The notes: a model not told the origin generated them from the letters alone. A stretch of DNA of 64,000 nt from DASPNM01 sp035626515 (GCA_035626515.1 DASPNM010000007.1:29707-93706); one strand, 5' to 3'; counted from the first letter of the stretch, positions 34,274-44,166 are shown. Made by a program: numbers and translations.

Positions 34274-36361
34274 TTATTCGCTCAGTGCGCGAACAAAGTC
34301 GTACGTGGCCGCCTGCGCTGCAAGAGCCGGGGTTGCGGGAGGAACGCGCTCGTTGGAGATGCTGCCTGTTTCCGGATCAAACTTTACAAAAACCGCCTTG
34401 CTGTTGTCGTCCAGCTGAAAATCCAAAATGCGCTGCAATTGTTCGCAAAGCGAGGGCTCGCGGACGGGAAAACAAACTTCAATGCGCCGGTGCAGGTTGC
34501 GGTTCATCCAGTCGGCGCTGCCAAGGAAATATTCGGGAGACCCGTCGTTATGGAAAACAAAAACGCGAGCGTGTTCCAGATAACGATCCACGATACGCCG
34601 AACCACGATATTTTCGCTCTGTCCCCTGATCCCGGGTGCGAGGCAGCAAATACTCCGCACAATTAAGTCCACCCGTACACCCGCATTGCTGGCTGCATAA
34701 AGCATATCAATCATATCGCGCTCCTGAAGGTTGTTGAGCTTGATGATGATTCTCGCGGGTCGCCCCGACTTCGCATGCTCGATCTCCCGGTCGATCAGCT
34801 TGCGAAACCTCTTGACCAGGTTGAACTGCGAGACCAGGAGGTTGCGAAACCGCAGCTTTCCATAATCGGCCGGCTGCCTGCGCGACTCCAGGTATCTGAA
34901 GAGCTGCTCCAGCTCTTCGCTGAACGCAGGATTCGTGCTGTAAAAAGCATGGTCGCAATAAAAACGCCCAGTGGTCTCATTGAAATTGCCCGTCCCGAGG
35001 AAAGAAAAATTTTTCCAGTTTGTGCCCGACGCATCTTCCCAACGTTTCACCAGCGCCACCTTGGCGTGTACTTTCAACCCGGGAATGCTGTTGATGATCC
35101 GCACGCCCGCTGCTTTCATTTTTTTCGACCACCGCAGGTTGTTGGCCTCGTCGAAACGCGCCTTTAGCTCTACAAATACCGTTACCTTCTTTCCATTCTT
35201 CGCGGCGCTGATCAATGCGTTGGCGATGTGCGAGTCCGCTGCTACACGGTACAAAGTGACGTAAATCTCCCGCACCAGGGGATCAATAGCCGCTTCATTG
35301 AAAAACCGCAGAACCTGGTTGTACGAATGGTAGGGCGGATGCACCATGCGCTCTGCTTCCGCAACCGTAGAGAAGATAGAACGCTCATGACTGAACGCCC
35401 GGTGCTGCACGGGGGGCCAGGGAGCGTAGCTCAGCGATCCGGTTGGATCGGGCAGGGAGCTCAGGTCCCTGAGATTATGATACCGCCCCCCTTCGATCAT
35501 TTCCTCGGGCCGCAGCGAAAAATATTCGTGGACGAATTCCAGGGCATCTTCGGGCATCGACTGCTCGTACAGGAACCGGGTTGAATGTCCCAGGTCGCGC
35601 TTGCTTAGCTGTTTTTCTATTTTTTCCGCGAGGTCACCGGTAAATTCATCTTCAAGGCTCATTTCGGCATCGCGCGTGAGCTTGATGCTGTAGGCTCCGA
35701 TCACGGTATACCCGGGAAATACTTCCTGCAGGTTCATCCGGATGACGTCGTCGAGAAAAAGGATGTAATGTTCTTCGCCGACCTGTGGGAGTCGCAGAAA
35801 TCTCGGCAGGTGATCGGAAGGGATGTTGAGCACCGCGAAGACCTTCGGATCCCGCTGATTGGGATTTTGCAGCTCGACGAGAAAATAAAGTGCGTTGTTC
35901 TCAAGGAAAATTGGAGCTTGCCCCTGCCGGAGCAGCACCGGCTGTAAAAAGGAAAGCACGCGCGAGAGAAAATACTCCCGGACCGTTTCTTCATGCTCGC
36001 CGCGCACCGGGGTGCCGTAATACAGGTGAATATGCTTTTCACGAAGACCGGGCAAAATCTGTTCAGTCAGGATGCGACCGAATTCCTGCTGCTGCCTGAG
36101 GATCGTCGACTGCACATTTTCCACCAGGTCTTTAGGGTAATCGTCGCGAAGCGATATTTTTTTGCCGGGAATGTTGGTGAATGCAAAGATCGAAGGCATG
36201 CGGACCCGGAAAAATTCATCCAGGTTGGAGGAAAAGATGGAGAGGAAATTAATCCTCGAATAAAGAGGTACCGAAGCATCCGCCGCTTCCAGCAGCACCC
36301 GGTGATTGAAGCTGAGCCAGCTCAGGTCCCGGTTGAGATAAATGTAACGATCCTCTGTCAT
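34274..36361 (-). CDS. ppk1: polyphosphate kinase 1
   Basis: 695 residues from the ATG at 36361 (a longer frame to 36457 lacks family similarity). N-terminal block LNRDLSWLSFNHRVL, then LDEFFRVRM; catalytic region with the phosphorylated His in GLKVHAKVALVKR and the ATP-site FLGTGNFNE. It makes long-chain polyphosphate reversibly from ATP. The DUF3667 gene ends 34 bases upstream on the same strand. Length and motifs are normal. Confidence 0.97.
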   Translation of the reverse strand: MTEDRYIYLNRDLSWLSFNHRVLLEAADASVPLYSRINFLSIFSSNLDEFFRVRMPSIFAFTNIPGKKISLRDDYPKDLVENVQSTILRQQQEFGRILTEQILPGLREKHIHLYYGTPVRGEHEETVREYFLSRVLSFLQPVLLRQGQAPIFLENNALYFLVELQNPNQRDPKVFAVLNIPSDHLPRFLRLPQVGEEHYILFLDDVIRMNLQEVFPGYTVIGAYSIKLTRDAEMSLEDEFTGDLAEKIEKQLSKRDLGHSTRFLYEQSMPEDALEFVHEYFSLRPEEMIEGGRYHNLRDLSSLPDPTGSLSYAPWPPVQHRAFSHERSIFSTVAEAERMVHPPYHSYNQVLRFFNEAAIDPLVREIYVTLYRVAADSHIANALISAAKNGKKVTVFVELKARFDEANNLRWSKKMKAAGVRIINSIPGLKVHAKVALVKRWEDASGTNWKNFSFLGTGNFNETTGRFYCDHAFYSTNPAFSEELEQLFRYLESRRQPADYGKLRFRNLLVSQFNLVKRFRKLIDREIEHAKSGRPARIIIKLNNLQERDMIDMLYAASNAGVRVDLIVRSICCLAPGIRGQSENIVVRRIVDRYLEHARVFVFHNDGSPEYFLGSADWMNRNLHRRIEVCFPVREPSLCEQLQRILDFQLDDNSKAVFVKFDPETGSISNERVPPATPALAAQAATYDFVRALSE

Positions 36362-36395
36362 GTGCGGGTGAACGACTAAGATAGTGTTTTGCGAT

Positions 36396-37226
36396 TCAGT
36401 TTCCCAACAACGGGACGAGCCGGTAGTCGCCCTGAAGGATGTAAAAGTAATATCCAAGTAAGACGATGATCAACCCGATCAGTCCGATAAGCAGCAGCGC
36501 CCCCAGAACCCGGACGAAGCCGCCCGCGCCATGGTAACCGAAAAAGGTTCGGAATCCCCAGGCGAAGTATACGGTCTGCAATAAAAGATTCCCGTTGAGG
36601 ACGACGTTGTACATCAGGATATCTCCCTGCGTTATCCGGATCAGCGGATACACAAACAGCGCGGACGCAGCGTTGGCAAAGCCGGTGAAGAAAATATATG
36701 CGATAAAGATCTCCGCCATGTTACGCCCGCGCCGGGGGAACATCAGCCAGAGGAAAAATGCGAAATAGGGCGTGATGAAAACCGAAATCAGGTTCAGGTT
36801 CTTATTTACGAACCGCTCAGTGGCGTCGAGTCTTTCGAGTGCAAGCAGGTAGCGATACCGCAGCTCGTCGTCGTTGATCAGAGATAGCTTTTCGGGATTT
36901 GTTTCTGCAAGATCAATAAAGGGTTGGATCCAATTGCTCAGAAAAAGCATGAAAGCAATACAAATTGCCAGGAAGCCAAATGGGTTGAAATACTTTTTTC
37001 TTTTGCCGGCGACATACTCCGCAGCGGTGATTCCCGGACTCACTGCCAGCCCGATGATGAGCCGGAGAATGCCCCGGTCCACCTTTACCAGAGTAGTCAG
37101 AAAATCCCTTACCAGCTGCCGGTTGGTGATACGGCTGGTTCGGGCGGACTGGCCGCAACCCGGGCAGAATAGCTCATTTACCTGGATCAGGTTGCCACAG
37201 TTAAGGCAGTTAGCGGGTTGCTGCAT
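36396..37226 (-). CDS. DUF3667 family membrane protein with zinc ribbon
   Basis: 276 residues. An N-terminal zinc ribbon has CLNCG and FCPGCGQ pairs; the family block KRKKYFNPFGFLAI follows, then about four transmembrane helices. DUF3667 proteins are common in Bacteroidota and have no assigned function. It is upstream of ppk1 by 34 bases and likely co-transcribed with it. Confidence 0.85.
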   Translation of the reverse strand: MQQPANCLNCGNLIQVNELFCPGCGQSARTSRITNRQLVRDFLTTLVKVDRGILRLIIGLAVSPGITAAEYVAGKRKKYFNPFGFLAICIAFMLFLSNWIQPFIDLAETNPEKLSLINDDELRYRYLLALERLDATERFVNKNLNLISVFITPYFAFFLWLMFPRRGRNMAEIFIAYIFFTGFANAASALFVYPLIRITQGDILMYNVVLNGNLLLQTVYFAWGFRTFFGYHGAGGFVRVLGALLLIGLIGLIIVLLGYYFYILQGDYRLVPLLGN

Positions 37227-37331
37227 GCTTTAAGATAGAGAAAATCCGGCAGCGAAGAAATGAGGAAAGACTTCCACAATGGAACCGGGCTTGCATGCAT
37301 ATCTGGAATGTCCTTTGCAACCCAAACCGGT

Positions 37332-37628
37332 ATGAGCAACAAACGTCTTAAGAAATACCTTGAGGCTCGGCGCAAGGCCGGCGGCTCCGGACCGATCCGG
37401 AGCGATCGAAAGACCGACCAGGATTTCCCGGGCTATCCGGGCGGGCTCGCATCTGAAAACCTTATCACACCGGAAACCGACAGCGATAGGAAGATTGCAG
37501 CAGTGGACGAACGCGACGGAGAAAAACGAATCGAAAAAAACCCGGGAGGCAGGGTCCGGGAAGAAAACTCCGACGGATCAGCGAATGCTTTCGAAGGTAC
37601 CGAACGCGTTGGTCCAGAGGAAACTTGA
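37332..37628 (+). CDS. small hydrophilic protein, Bacteroidota type, unknown function
   Basis: 98 residues from the ATG at 37332. Highly charged: MSNKRLKKYLEARRKAGG, then SDRKTDQDFPGYPGG, DGEKR, and a C-terminal SDGSANAFEGTE. It has no membrane segment or catalytic motif. I have the impression that similar small proteins with the DQDFPG and GSANAFE wordings recur in Bacteroidota, but I cannot verify this. Its last 51 bases overlap a small gene candidate on the other strand. Confidence 0.6.
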   Translation: MSNKRLKKYLEARRKAGGSGPIRSDRKTDQDFPGYPGGLASENLITPETDSDRKIAAVDERDGEKRIEKNPGGRVREENSDGSANAFEGTERVGPEET

Positions 37629-37721
37629 ACGGATCATGCGTTCCCCCCAAATTACCACCAGCGCGAGGAGGAGCAGAGCCAGCACCAGGTACATCCCCGT
37701 CTTGCGCCGATCGTCTTTCAT
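37578..37721 (-). CDS. 47-residue single-pass membrane peptide (candidate)
   Basis: Encoded on the minus strand from an ATG at 37721: a basic start MKDDRRKTGMY, a strongly hydrophobic helix (LVLALLLLALVVIW), then a short tail ending in FESIR. The positive-inside pattern and position 3 bases after another tiny membrane gene support it as real. It overlaps the 3' end of the plus-strand small gene by 51 bases. No family recognised. Confidence 0.5.
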   Translation of the reverse strand: MKDDRRKTGMYLVLALLLLALVVIWGERMIRSSFLWTNAFGTFESIR

Positions 37722-37724
37722 GCT

Positions 37725-37886
37725 CTACCCAACGGATTTGATTATTGAAAGGGTAATACAAAACAGATTCGCGACTACCAGGGCGACCACCACGATCCGG
37801 AAGCCGAGAGGGCGGTCCCTGGTTGCTGTTTCAAATTGGAAGACGGACGCGGCTTTGCTTTGAAGGTTGTGGAAAAATTGTTTCAT
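37725..37886 (-). CDS. 53-residue single-pass membrane peptide (candidate)
   Basis: From an ATG at 37886: MKQFFHNLQSKAASVFQFET, then a basic stretch RDRPLGFR and a hydrophobic helix IVVVALVVANLFCITLSII. It is followed after 3 bases by a second tiny membrane gene in the same direction. rimO ends 54 bases upstream on the same strand, so both could be expressed with rimO. Function unknown. Confidence 0.55.
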   Translation of the reverse strand: MKQFFHNLQSKAASVFQFETATRDRPLGFRIVVVALVVANLFCITLSIIKSVG

Positions 37887-37940
37887 AAGCCTGGGATTGA
37901 AACTGGGATATTACAAGAATGAAGCCAGTCGCTGTCATAC

Positions 37941-39248
37941 TTAAGCCAGCTCGCCTTCCAGGTCGTAGTCATAGGCCCGCGTGATGCGGACCGGGTAAAA
38001 ATTTCCGTCGCAGAGCTCCTGGTCGGAGCGAATAATTACTTCGTTGTCCACCTCCACGCTGTCGAATTCGGTACGCCCGAGATAACGACCGGCCTCTTTT
38101 CGGTCCACAAGCGTTTTGAAGACCTTGCCCAGCTTTTGCTGGTTCAGCTCGTAGGAAATGTTCTGCTGGAGTTCCATCAGCTCGCGGGCGCGGCGTTCTT
38201 TTTCCTCACCCGGCACGTCGTCCGCGAGTTCGTGCGCCAACGTGCCTTCTTCGTGGGAATAGGTAAATACTCCGACGCGGTCGAACCGATGAACCGTAAG
38301 AAACTCCTTCAGCTCCGTAACGTCGTCTACATTCTCTCCGGGAAATCCGGCGATCAGCGTCGTGCGCAGGCAAATACCCGGAACCGTTTCGCGAATTCGC
38401 GCAAGCAGGTCGGTCATCTCCGATTTGGTGATCTGCCGGCGCATCGCTTTCAGCATCCGGTCGCTGGCGTGTTGCAGGGGAATATCGAGGTAACGGCAAA
38501 TGTTTTCGCGATTGCGGATCACGTCGAGAATTTCAAGCGGAAATTTTGACGGATAGGCATAATGCAGCCGGATCCATTCGATCCCGCGGACATCGGCCAG
38601 CCGGTGCAGCAGATCGGCCAGCATACGCTTTTTGTAAACATCCAGGCCGTAATAGGTAAGCTCCTGGGCGATAAGCATGATCTCCTTTACGCCGCGGTTG
38701 GCAAGACCTTGTGTCTCCAAGACAAGCTCTTCAATCGTCCGGCTCCGGTGCTCGCCCCGCATCAACGGGATCGCGCAGAACGCACAGGTGCGGTTGCAGC
38801 CTTCCGAAATTTTCAGGTAAGCATAATGCGAAGGCGTGGCCAGCTTCCGTTCCCCGAGCAGCTCAGACTTGTAATCAGCATTGAGCTTTGCCAGCAGCGC
38901 CGGCAATTCCAGGGTGCCAAAGAAAGCGTCCACTTCGGGGATCTCGGCTTCCAGCTGCGAGCGGTAGCGTTGCGAAAGGCAGCCGGTGACGTAAACTTTA
39001 TCCAGGCGCCCGCTCTTTTTCAGCTCGACCTGCTCCAAAATGGTTTCAATGCTTTCTTCCTTCGCCGACTCAATGAAGCCGCAGGTATTTACCACCACGA
39101 TGTTGTGATCCAGCCGGCTGTTTTCATGCACCACGTCTATCTGGTTTGCTGCAAGCTGCCCGCTCAGCACTTCGCTGTCTACGAGATTCTTGCTGCATCC
39201 AAGGGTGATAATGTTAACCTTTTCCTTTTTCAGGCTTCTCGTTCTCAT
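37941..39248 (-). CDS. rimO: ribosomal protein uS12 methylthiotransferase RimO
   Basis: 435 residues. The N-terminal UPF0004 domain has TLGCSKNLVDSE, the radical-SAM motif is CNRTCAFC (CxxxCxxC), with GFPGEN and a C-terminal TRAM domain ending DYDLEGEL. The GCSKNLVDSE wording and length point to RimO rather than MiaB. It adds a methylthio group to Asp of ribosomal protein S12. A -7 box at 39257-39264 sits 8 bases before the ATG. Confidence 0.97.
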   Translation of the reverse strand: MRTRSLKKEKVNIITLGCSKNLVDSEVLSGQLAANQIDVVHENSRLDHNIVVVNTCGFIESAKEESIETILEQVELKKSGRLDKVYVTGCLSQRYRSQLEAEIPEVDAFFGTLELPALLAKLNADYKSELLGERKLATPSHYAYLKISEGCNRTCAFCAIPLMRGEHRSRTIEELVLETQGLANRGVKEIMLIAQELTYYGLDVYKKRMLADLLHRLADVRGIEWIRLHYAYPSKFPLEILDVIRNRENICRYLDIPLQHASDRMLKAMRRQITKSEMTDLLARIRETVPGICLRTTLIAGFPGENVDDVTELKEFLTVHRFDRVGVFTYSHEEGTLAHELADDVPGEEKERRARELMELQQNISYELNQQKLGKVFKTLVDRKEAGRYLGRTEFDSVEVDNEVIIRSDQELCDGNFYPVRITRAYDYDLEGELA

Positions 39249-39256
39249 GGCGGCTG

Positions 39257-39264
39257 CAAAGGTA
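39257..39264 (-). promoter_or_regulatory. -7 box TACCTTTG of rimO
   Basis: Exact TAnnTTTG on the minus strand, ending 8 bases from the rimO ATG; near-leaderless transcript. Confidence 0.65.
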
Positions 39265-39301
39265 CGCGGTATCCGAAGTACGGAACAGGACTTCGGAGCT
39301 T

Positions 39302-40081
39302 TTACAATTTCCTTATCCTTACCTGCACGGCATAGTCATACGTGTCCAGGTCAATGAATCGAAAATTTTCCTTAGGTATGAACGGCAGATAGGCAAAGAT
39401 TTTTTCCTTGGAAAAACGCTGGCTCCAAAAACCTTCCTTCGTGGCGGTGAATGTTTCCTGTTTTCCCGTGATCACCGTCATGCCCATTTTGCGGTACGCT
39501 TCCTCCTGCTTCAGACGTGTCGCTTCATTGTCCTTGTAACAGGACCCGATGATGATCTCGCCGCCGTTGTTCAAAAGCTCGTACGCGCTCATGAATATTT
39601 TAGAGAACTTGGGATTCACGCTCAAACCGCATTTTTCTTCCGAATAGGTGTACCCGTCAAACGAAAAATCATCTGGGAAGAAATTGCCGGCGGTAAACCA
39701 GGTTGCGATCACCGCATCGTATTTCCGACCTTGCTTATCGAGCTCGGTCGCGTCCATATGAATCGCGGTTATCTTATCCCCAATGCCGAGCTCAGCGATC
39801 ATCTCATTCGAAATCCGGATGCAGGCACGCGCATTGTCAGTTCCGACATAAGCATGAATCCTGTTCCAGATTTCATGGATGGCGCTCAGGTGCCTGGGCA
39901 CTCTTCCGTTGCCGATGCCGATATCCAGAATGGAGAGCTGCCGTCCTGTTCGTTCCGAAATCTCATGTATCGCCTTTTTCAGCTCGACAAACTCCGCCCA
40001 CTGCGCCTGGATCAGGTATTCACTTACATAGTTCAGATCGAAGCTCGCTCTCACGATCTGTTCATTGTCGTACATCGCCAT
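39302..40081 (-). CDS. class I SAM-dependent methyltransferase
   Basis: 259 residues. Motif I is LDIGIGNGRVPRH, followed by VGTDNARACI (motif II acidic residue), MDATELD and YDAVIATWFTAGNF. A conserved-looking C-terminal part ends in DTYDYAVQVRIRK. The substrate class cannot be deduced. It is transcribed away from the TonB receptor terminator and ends 53 bases before rimO, which has its own promoter. Confidence 0.8.
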   Translation of the reverse strand: MAMYDNEQIVRASFDLNYVSEYLIQAQWAEFVELKKAIHEISERTGRQLSILDIGIGNGRVPRHLSAIHEIWNRIHAYVGTDNARACIRISNEMIAELGIGDKITAIHMDATELDKQGRKYDAVIATWFTAGNFFPDDFSFDGYTYSEEKCGLSVNPKFSKIFMSAYELLNNGGEIIIGSCYKDNEATRLKQEEAYRKMGMTVITGKQETFTATKEGFWSQRFSKEKIFAYLPFIPKENFRFIDLDTYDYAVQVRIRKL

Positions 40082-40107
40082 GCCGGAAAATTTAGTCGTA
40101 TAAAACT

Positions 40108-40140
40108 AAAAAGGCCATGACCGGCAGCCATAGCCTTTTT
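40108..40140 (-). terminator. hairpin terminator of the TonB receptor gene
   Basis: AAAAAGGC (40108-40115) pairs with GCCTTTTT (40133-40140); read on the minus strand the hairpin ends in a T-run just after the receptor stop at 40159. Confidence 0.8.
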
Positions 40141-40158
40141 CACTTACTAACAGACCTG

Positions 40159-42933
40159 TCAGAACTTAATAATTACCGAACTCTGGAATATGGTGCCCAA
40201 CTGACTGAATTGCGAACCATTGTAGCCCAGGATACGATAACGTCCGCTAAAAGAAAGGAATCCTTCAAGCATTTCCCTGTCTGCAGTATTGGCAAGTGTC
40301 GCCTGTGCCGCTGAATAATTCGGGTCGCTGGGGGAGCCGGTCAGCTCCAGGCTCCACTTCGGGAGGACGTTGAAAACGTTGTTGATCCCGATGGTAGCTG
40401 AAATGCGATTGCTGAAATCGTAACCCAAATGCAGGTCGGTAACCACCGCGGTCTTGAACACCTGCTTGATATTGTTCATCACGGCACCACCATTGTCGAG
40501 ATCCTGGAAGCGGGTCGGGCCGAAGACCGTATTGTTCAGGCTGGCAAGCAGCTTTTTGATCTTGTAATCAAATCCCAGCACTGCCTTGTACTCCGGGCGG
40601 CTTTCCGTCAGGATCGAGCGGATCTGCGCGCTCAGGATCGTTGAACCCGCTGATTTGATGGCCGGGGGATCGTTGGGAGTGCCGATGATCTCGTTCGAAA
40701 GGGTATAGTTGCCTGCAAGATTTACCCCGAGGTTGCCGGTGCCCAGCATGATGTTCCGGTAGCTGGCGACGAGATCCAGTCCCTGCGTGCGCGTCTCGAT
40801 CCCGTTGATGAAAAACTGCACGTTCACCACGCCCGCCTGCTGGAGGATTTGGTAAAGTTGCGTATTCGGATCATTTGATGAAATGGAAGAGCTCAGGACG
40901 ATCCTGTCGCGAATACTGATGTTGTAATAATCCAGCGTAGCCGAAAAATTCTTTGTAGGGTTCACACCCAATCCTACGGTGAAGTTGGTCGATTCTTCTT
41001 CCTTCAGTTTTGGGATGCCCAGCAGAAATGCCTGCTTGCTGCGGTTATTAAACAGTCCCGAAAGCTGAACCACGCCGTTGAAGAATCCCGCCTGAGTAGA
41101 CTGGGCGAAGATCTGGTGCAGAGATGGTGCCCGGAATCCGGTTGACACAGACGCCCGCACGACGGCCTTATTCCCGGCAATCTTATACCGGGAGGAAACT
41201 TTCCAAACAAAAGAACTTCCATAATCGCTGTATGTTTCGGCCCGGACCGCCCCGTTCAGCAGGAAAGCCTCGGTGGCGTCCCAGCTGGCGTCAATATAAG
41301 CGCCCAGATTATACCGGCTGTTCGTCGTGGCATTTTCTTGCCGGATTCCCGGGAAAGAATTCGCCCCTTCACCGGAATAAGATGCTGTGTCGCCTGCAAT
41401 GATGCGGTAGGTCTCGCTTCGTACCTCCGTTCCGAACGCAATGGACAATTGCTCCGAAATCGTTTTTGAAAGATCGTAGTTGCCGACAATATGGCTAAAC
41501 CGGAATCCGCCTGGCTTGAAAAACGTCGGGCTACCCGTACCGAGCGACCTGTTCACGGTATTCTCAACCGTGTAAGTTTGCTCGTTGCCTCCCAGGGTAA
41601 TGCTTACATCGTGTTTCCAGTCGTTTCTCCTGCTGTTGAATCCTGCCGTGGCATTGTAATCCATCAGGTCGCCATCGAAAGTGGGGACATAACCAAGATA
41701 GCCCTCGTACAGGGGATCGTTGCCGCCGGTATAATTGGGAGCGCCGGGAATCCGGGTGTGCAACAATCCGGCGTCTGTGCGCCAATAAGGCGTACGGTAA
41801 TTCGCATGGCTGTAAACTTTCTTAAACACCAGGGCCGCGTTGCTGTAAAACATGGAATTCTCGCCCGCGTTCAAACCCATGTTATAATTGAATTTCGCTG
41901 CCTGGGTTTCACCGGTCCCGTTGATATTTCTGGCCGTCGGATAAACATTCAAGAAAGCGTCGATGGCTGCATCTACGGAGGTGGATCCGCCAAAAATTGC
42001 CTTTTCGGTAGGCCGATGTATGATTCCTGACCGAACCGCGTCATTGATTTTACTGAAATCGATGGTGTAGTTGATGAATCCGTTTGTACCGATATTCGAC
42101 CCGCCATTGAACGACACGCCATAGTTTTCCCCATCGCCTTTGTGCGTAACGCCTCCATTAAAAGTGAGAGTGCTGTAAGGAACCTTATCCTTTAAGATTA
42201 CGTTCATGACACCGGCGATGGCATCCGAACCATACTGTGCCGAAGCGCCATCGCGCAGAATTTCCACCCGTTTAATAGCGTCAATGGGTATTGCTGACAG
42301 ATCGACTCCCGTTTCTCCACGGCCCGGGGCAAATTGAACGTAAAGCAGGGAGCTTAGGTTCTTTCTTTTGCCGTTTATCAGTATAAGCGTACGGCTGGGT
42401 CCCAGGTTCCTGATCTCATATGGATCCAGCAGCGTAGTAGCATCGTTGACAGGGGTATTTATCGTATTGAAGGAAGGTACGCGGTACTGCAGCTGCTTGT
42501 CAAACGATACCTGTGTGGTAGTCTTTAGATCGGCCGCCTGCAACGCATCAATAGGCAGGGGAGTATTTACGGCGCTTCGCGGCAATGAGCGCGCCCCGGT
42601 GGTCAGGATTACCTCGCCCAGGTCGGTACCGGATTCCAGCAATACAAAATTCACGGTTGTGTTTCCGGTGACCTTCACAGTTCGGGAGACTGAGGCGAAT
42701 CCGATTGACGAGACTGTGATCGTGACCGTGCCACCAGAATGCGAAAAGGAATACATCCCGCCAGCATCGGAAATGGTTCCGATCCCGCCGCCCGCAGAGA
42801 CCGACGCTCCGGCAACGGGGTTACCACCATTATCGGTTACTTTCCCCGAGACCGTGTGCTGGGCATGCGAAACCGCGCAGGCGGCGATTGCGAGAACGAA
42901 TGCAATGAATCGGTGTGTGGTTGTGGTTTTCAT
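40159..42933 (-). CDS. TonB-dependent outer-membrane receptor with carboxypeptidase-regulatory-like domain
   Basis: 924 residues from the ATG at 42933. Signal peptide (MKTTTTHRFIAFVLAIAACAV, ending SHA), a CarboxypepD_reg-like domain (HTVSGKVTDNGGNPVAGASV, about 25-105), a plug domain with IKRVEILRDGASAQYGSDAI near 215-235, and a 22-strand-type barrel ending in IIKF. No SusD partner is adjacent, so it is not a typical polysaccharide pair. The plug and barrel resemble receptors for siderophores or other small ligands; the ligand is unknown. A terminator follows. Confidence 0.92.
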   Translation of the reverse strand: MKTTTTHRFIAFVLAIAACAVSHAQHTVSGKVTDNGGNPVAGASVSAGGGIGTISDAGGMYSFSHSGGTVTITVSSIGFASVSRTVKVTGNTTVNFVLLESGTDLGEVILTTGARSLPRSAVNTPLPIDALQAADLKTTTQVSFDKQLQYRVPSFNTINTPVNDATTLLDPYEIRNLGPSRTLILINGKRKNLSSLLYVQFAPGRGETGVDLSAIPIDAIKRVEILRDGASAQYGSDAIAGVMNVILKDKVPYSTLTFNGGVTHKGDGENYGVSFNGGSNIGTNGFINYTIDFSKINDAVRSGIIHRPTEKAIFGGSTSVDAAIDAFLNVYPTARNINGTGETQAAKFNYNMGLNAGENSMFYSNAALVFKKVYSHANYRTPYWRTDAGLLHTRIPGAPNYTGGNDPLYEGYLGYVPTFDGDLMDYNATAGFNSRRNDWKHDVSITLGGNEQTYTVENTVNRSLGTGSPTFFKPGGFRFSHIVGNYDLSKTISEQLSIAFGTEVRSETYRIIAGDTASYSGEGANSFPGIRQENATTNSRYNLGAYIDASWDATEAFLLNGAVRAETYSDYGSSFVWKVSSRYKIAGNKAVVRASVSTGFRAPSLHQIFAQSTQAGFFNGVVQLSGLFNNRSKQAFLLGIPKLKEEESTNFTVGLGVNPTKNFSATLDYYNISIRDRIVLSSSISSNDPNTQLYQILQQAGVVNVQFFINGIETRTQGLDLVASYRNIMLGTGNLGVNLAGNYTLSNEIIGTPNDPPAIKSAGSTILSAQIRSILTESRPEYKAVLGFDYKIKKLLASLNNTVFGPTRFQDLDNGGAVMNNIKQVFKTAVVTDLHLGYDFSNRISATIGINNVFNVLPKWSLELTGSPSDPNYSAAQATLANTADREMLEGFLSFSGRYRILGYNGSQFSQLGTIFQSSVIIKF

Positions 42934-43119
42934 AAACAATCGTTTTGATGATTAAGAGCTGATATTTTCAGAAAAACGGCTTTTCCGGTCGAGTGGTCTG
43001 ACCGGGGCAGGAAATCGTTAGGCGGAACTAAGCTGTATCCGTCAGTAAAATATCCAAATATTATAAAAACTCAAAATAGTTTTTATGAACATGACCGAAG
43101 GAAAGTCAAACTGTGAAAG

Positions 43120-44094
43120 TCAGAGGAAACCCTTTGTCTGCGGTTTGAACAGGCTGTCTACGAACTCATGTTTGTCGAATACCAGCAAATCTTCCTTTTT
43201 TTCGCCTACTCCAATAAATTTTACGGGAATCCGGAACTGGTTGGCAATGGCAAGCACCACCCCCCCTTTCGCGGTGCCGTCGAGCTTTGTAATGGCCAGT
43301 GCGGTCACATCGGTAGCGGCGGTAAATTGCCGGGCCTGCTCCACCGCATTCTGCCCGGTGCTTCCATCCAGCACCAGCAGCACCTCCTGCGGACCATTGG
43401 GAATTATTTTAGAGATCACCCGTCGGATCTTGCTGAGTTCCTCCATGAGATGAGCTTTGTTGTGCAGCCTCCCCGCGGTGTCAATGAGCGCAATGTCCAT
43501 GTTCTTCGCCACCGCGCTTTGCACGGTATCGAACGCAACGGCGGCGGGATCGGATCCCATCGGCTGCTTCACGATCGGCACACCCGCGCGCTCGCTCCAG
43601 ATGGTAAGCTGATCCACGGCGGCCGCGCGGAACGTATCCGCAGCGCCAAGCAGTACGGATTTGCCAGCCTGCCGGAAATTATGGGCTAGCTTTCCGATCG
43701 TAGTAGTCTTCCCGACGCCGTTCACGCCCACTACAAGTATCACGTAAGGCCTGGACGGCAGGTCGGAATGGAAATCGTAAGTATTCGCAGCAGGAGCATC
43801 TACCAGGATCTTTTCTATTTCTTCCTGGAGAATTCGGTGGAGTTCAGACGTGTTCAGGTATTTGTCACGGGCCACGCGGTCTTCTATTCGCCGGATGATC
43901 GCGACTGTAGTATCAATGCCGACGTCCGCCGAAACCAGTGCCTCCTCAAGGTTATCAAGCACCTCTTCGTCCACCGTGCTTTTCCCTGCGATGACGCGGT
44001 TGATGCGCGCAAAGAATCCATCCTTCGTTTTCGCGAGCCCCTGGTCAAGGCTTTCCTTTTCCTGTTTTCCAAAAAGCTTATTGAAAAATCCCAT
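43120..44094 (-). CDS. ftsY: signal recognition particle receptor FtsY
   Basis: 324 residues. N-terminal helical bundle, then the SRP GTPase domain: G1 GVNGVGKTTTIGKLA, DTFRAAAVDQL, G3 DTAGRLHNK, G4 TKLDGTAKGG and GVGEKKEDL near the end. It docks ribosome-SRP complexes on the membrane. It lacks the long acidic N-terminal extension of E. coli FtsY, as is normal for Bacteroidota. It follows the ribosomal small genes, a conserved arrangement. Confidence 0.97.
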   Translation of the reverse strand: MGFFNKLFGKQEKESLDQGLAKTKDGFFARINRVIAGKSTVDEEVLDNLEEALVSADVGIDTTVAIIRRIEDRVARDKYLNTSELHRILQEEIEKILVDAPAANTYDFHSDLPSRPYVILVVGVNGVGKTTTIGKLAHNFRQAGKSVLLGAADTFRAAAVDQLTIWSERAGVPIVKQPMGSDPAAVAFDTVQSAVAKNMDIALIDTAGRLHNKAHLMEELSKIRRVISKIIPNGPQEVLLVLDGSTGQNAVEQARQFTAATDVTALAITKLDGTAKGGVVLAIANQFRIPVKFIGVGEKKEDLLVFDKHEFVDSLFKPQTKGFL

Positions 44095-44166
44095 GCTTAG
44101 CCGTATTAAAAAACAAAAGCCATCCGCGTGTACGAATAGCTTTCCATTTCATTACCCGATCAGATT

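Noticed and set aside
40159..42933. SusC/SusD polysaccharide-utilisation pair
   Set aside because: No SusD-like lipoprotein or glycoside hydrolase is adjacent on either side; a terminator separates the downstream methyltransferase.
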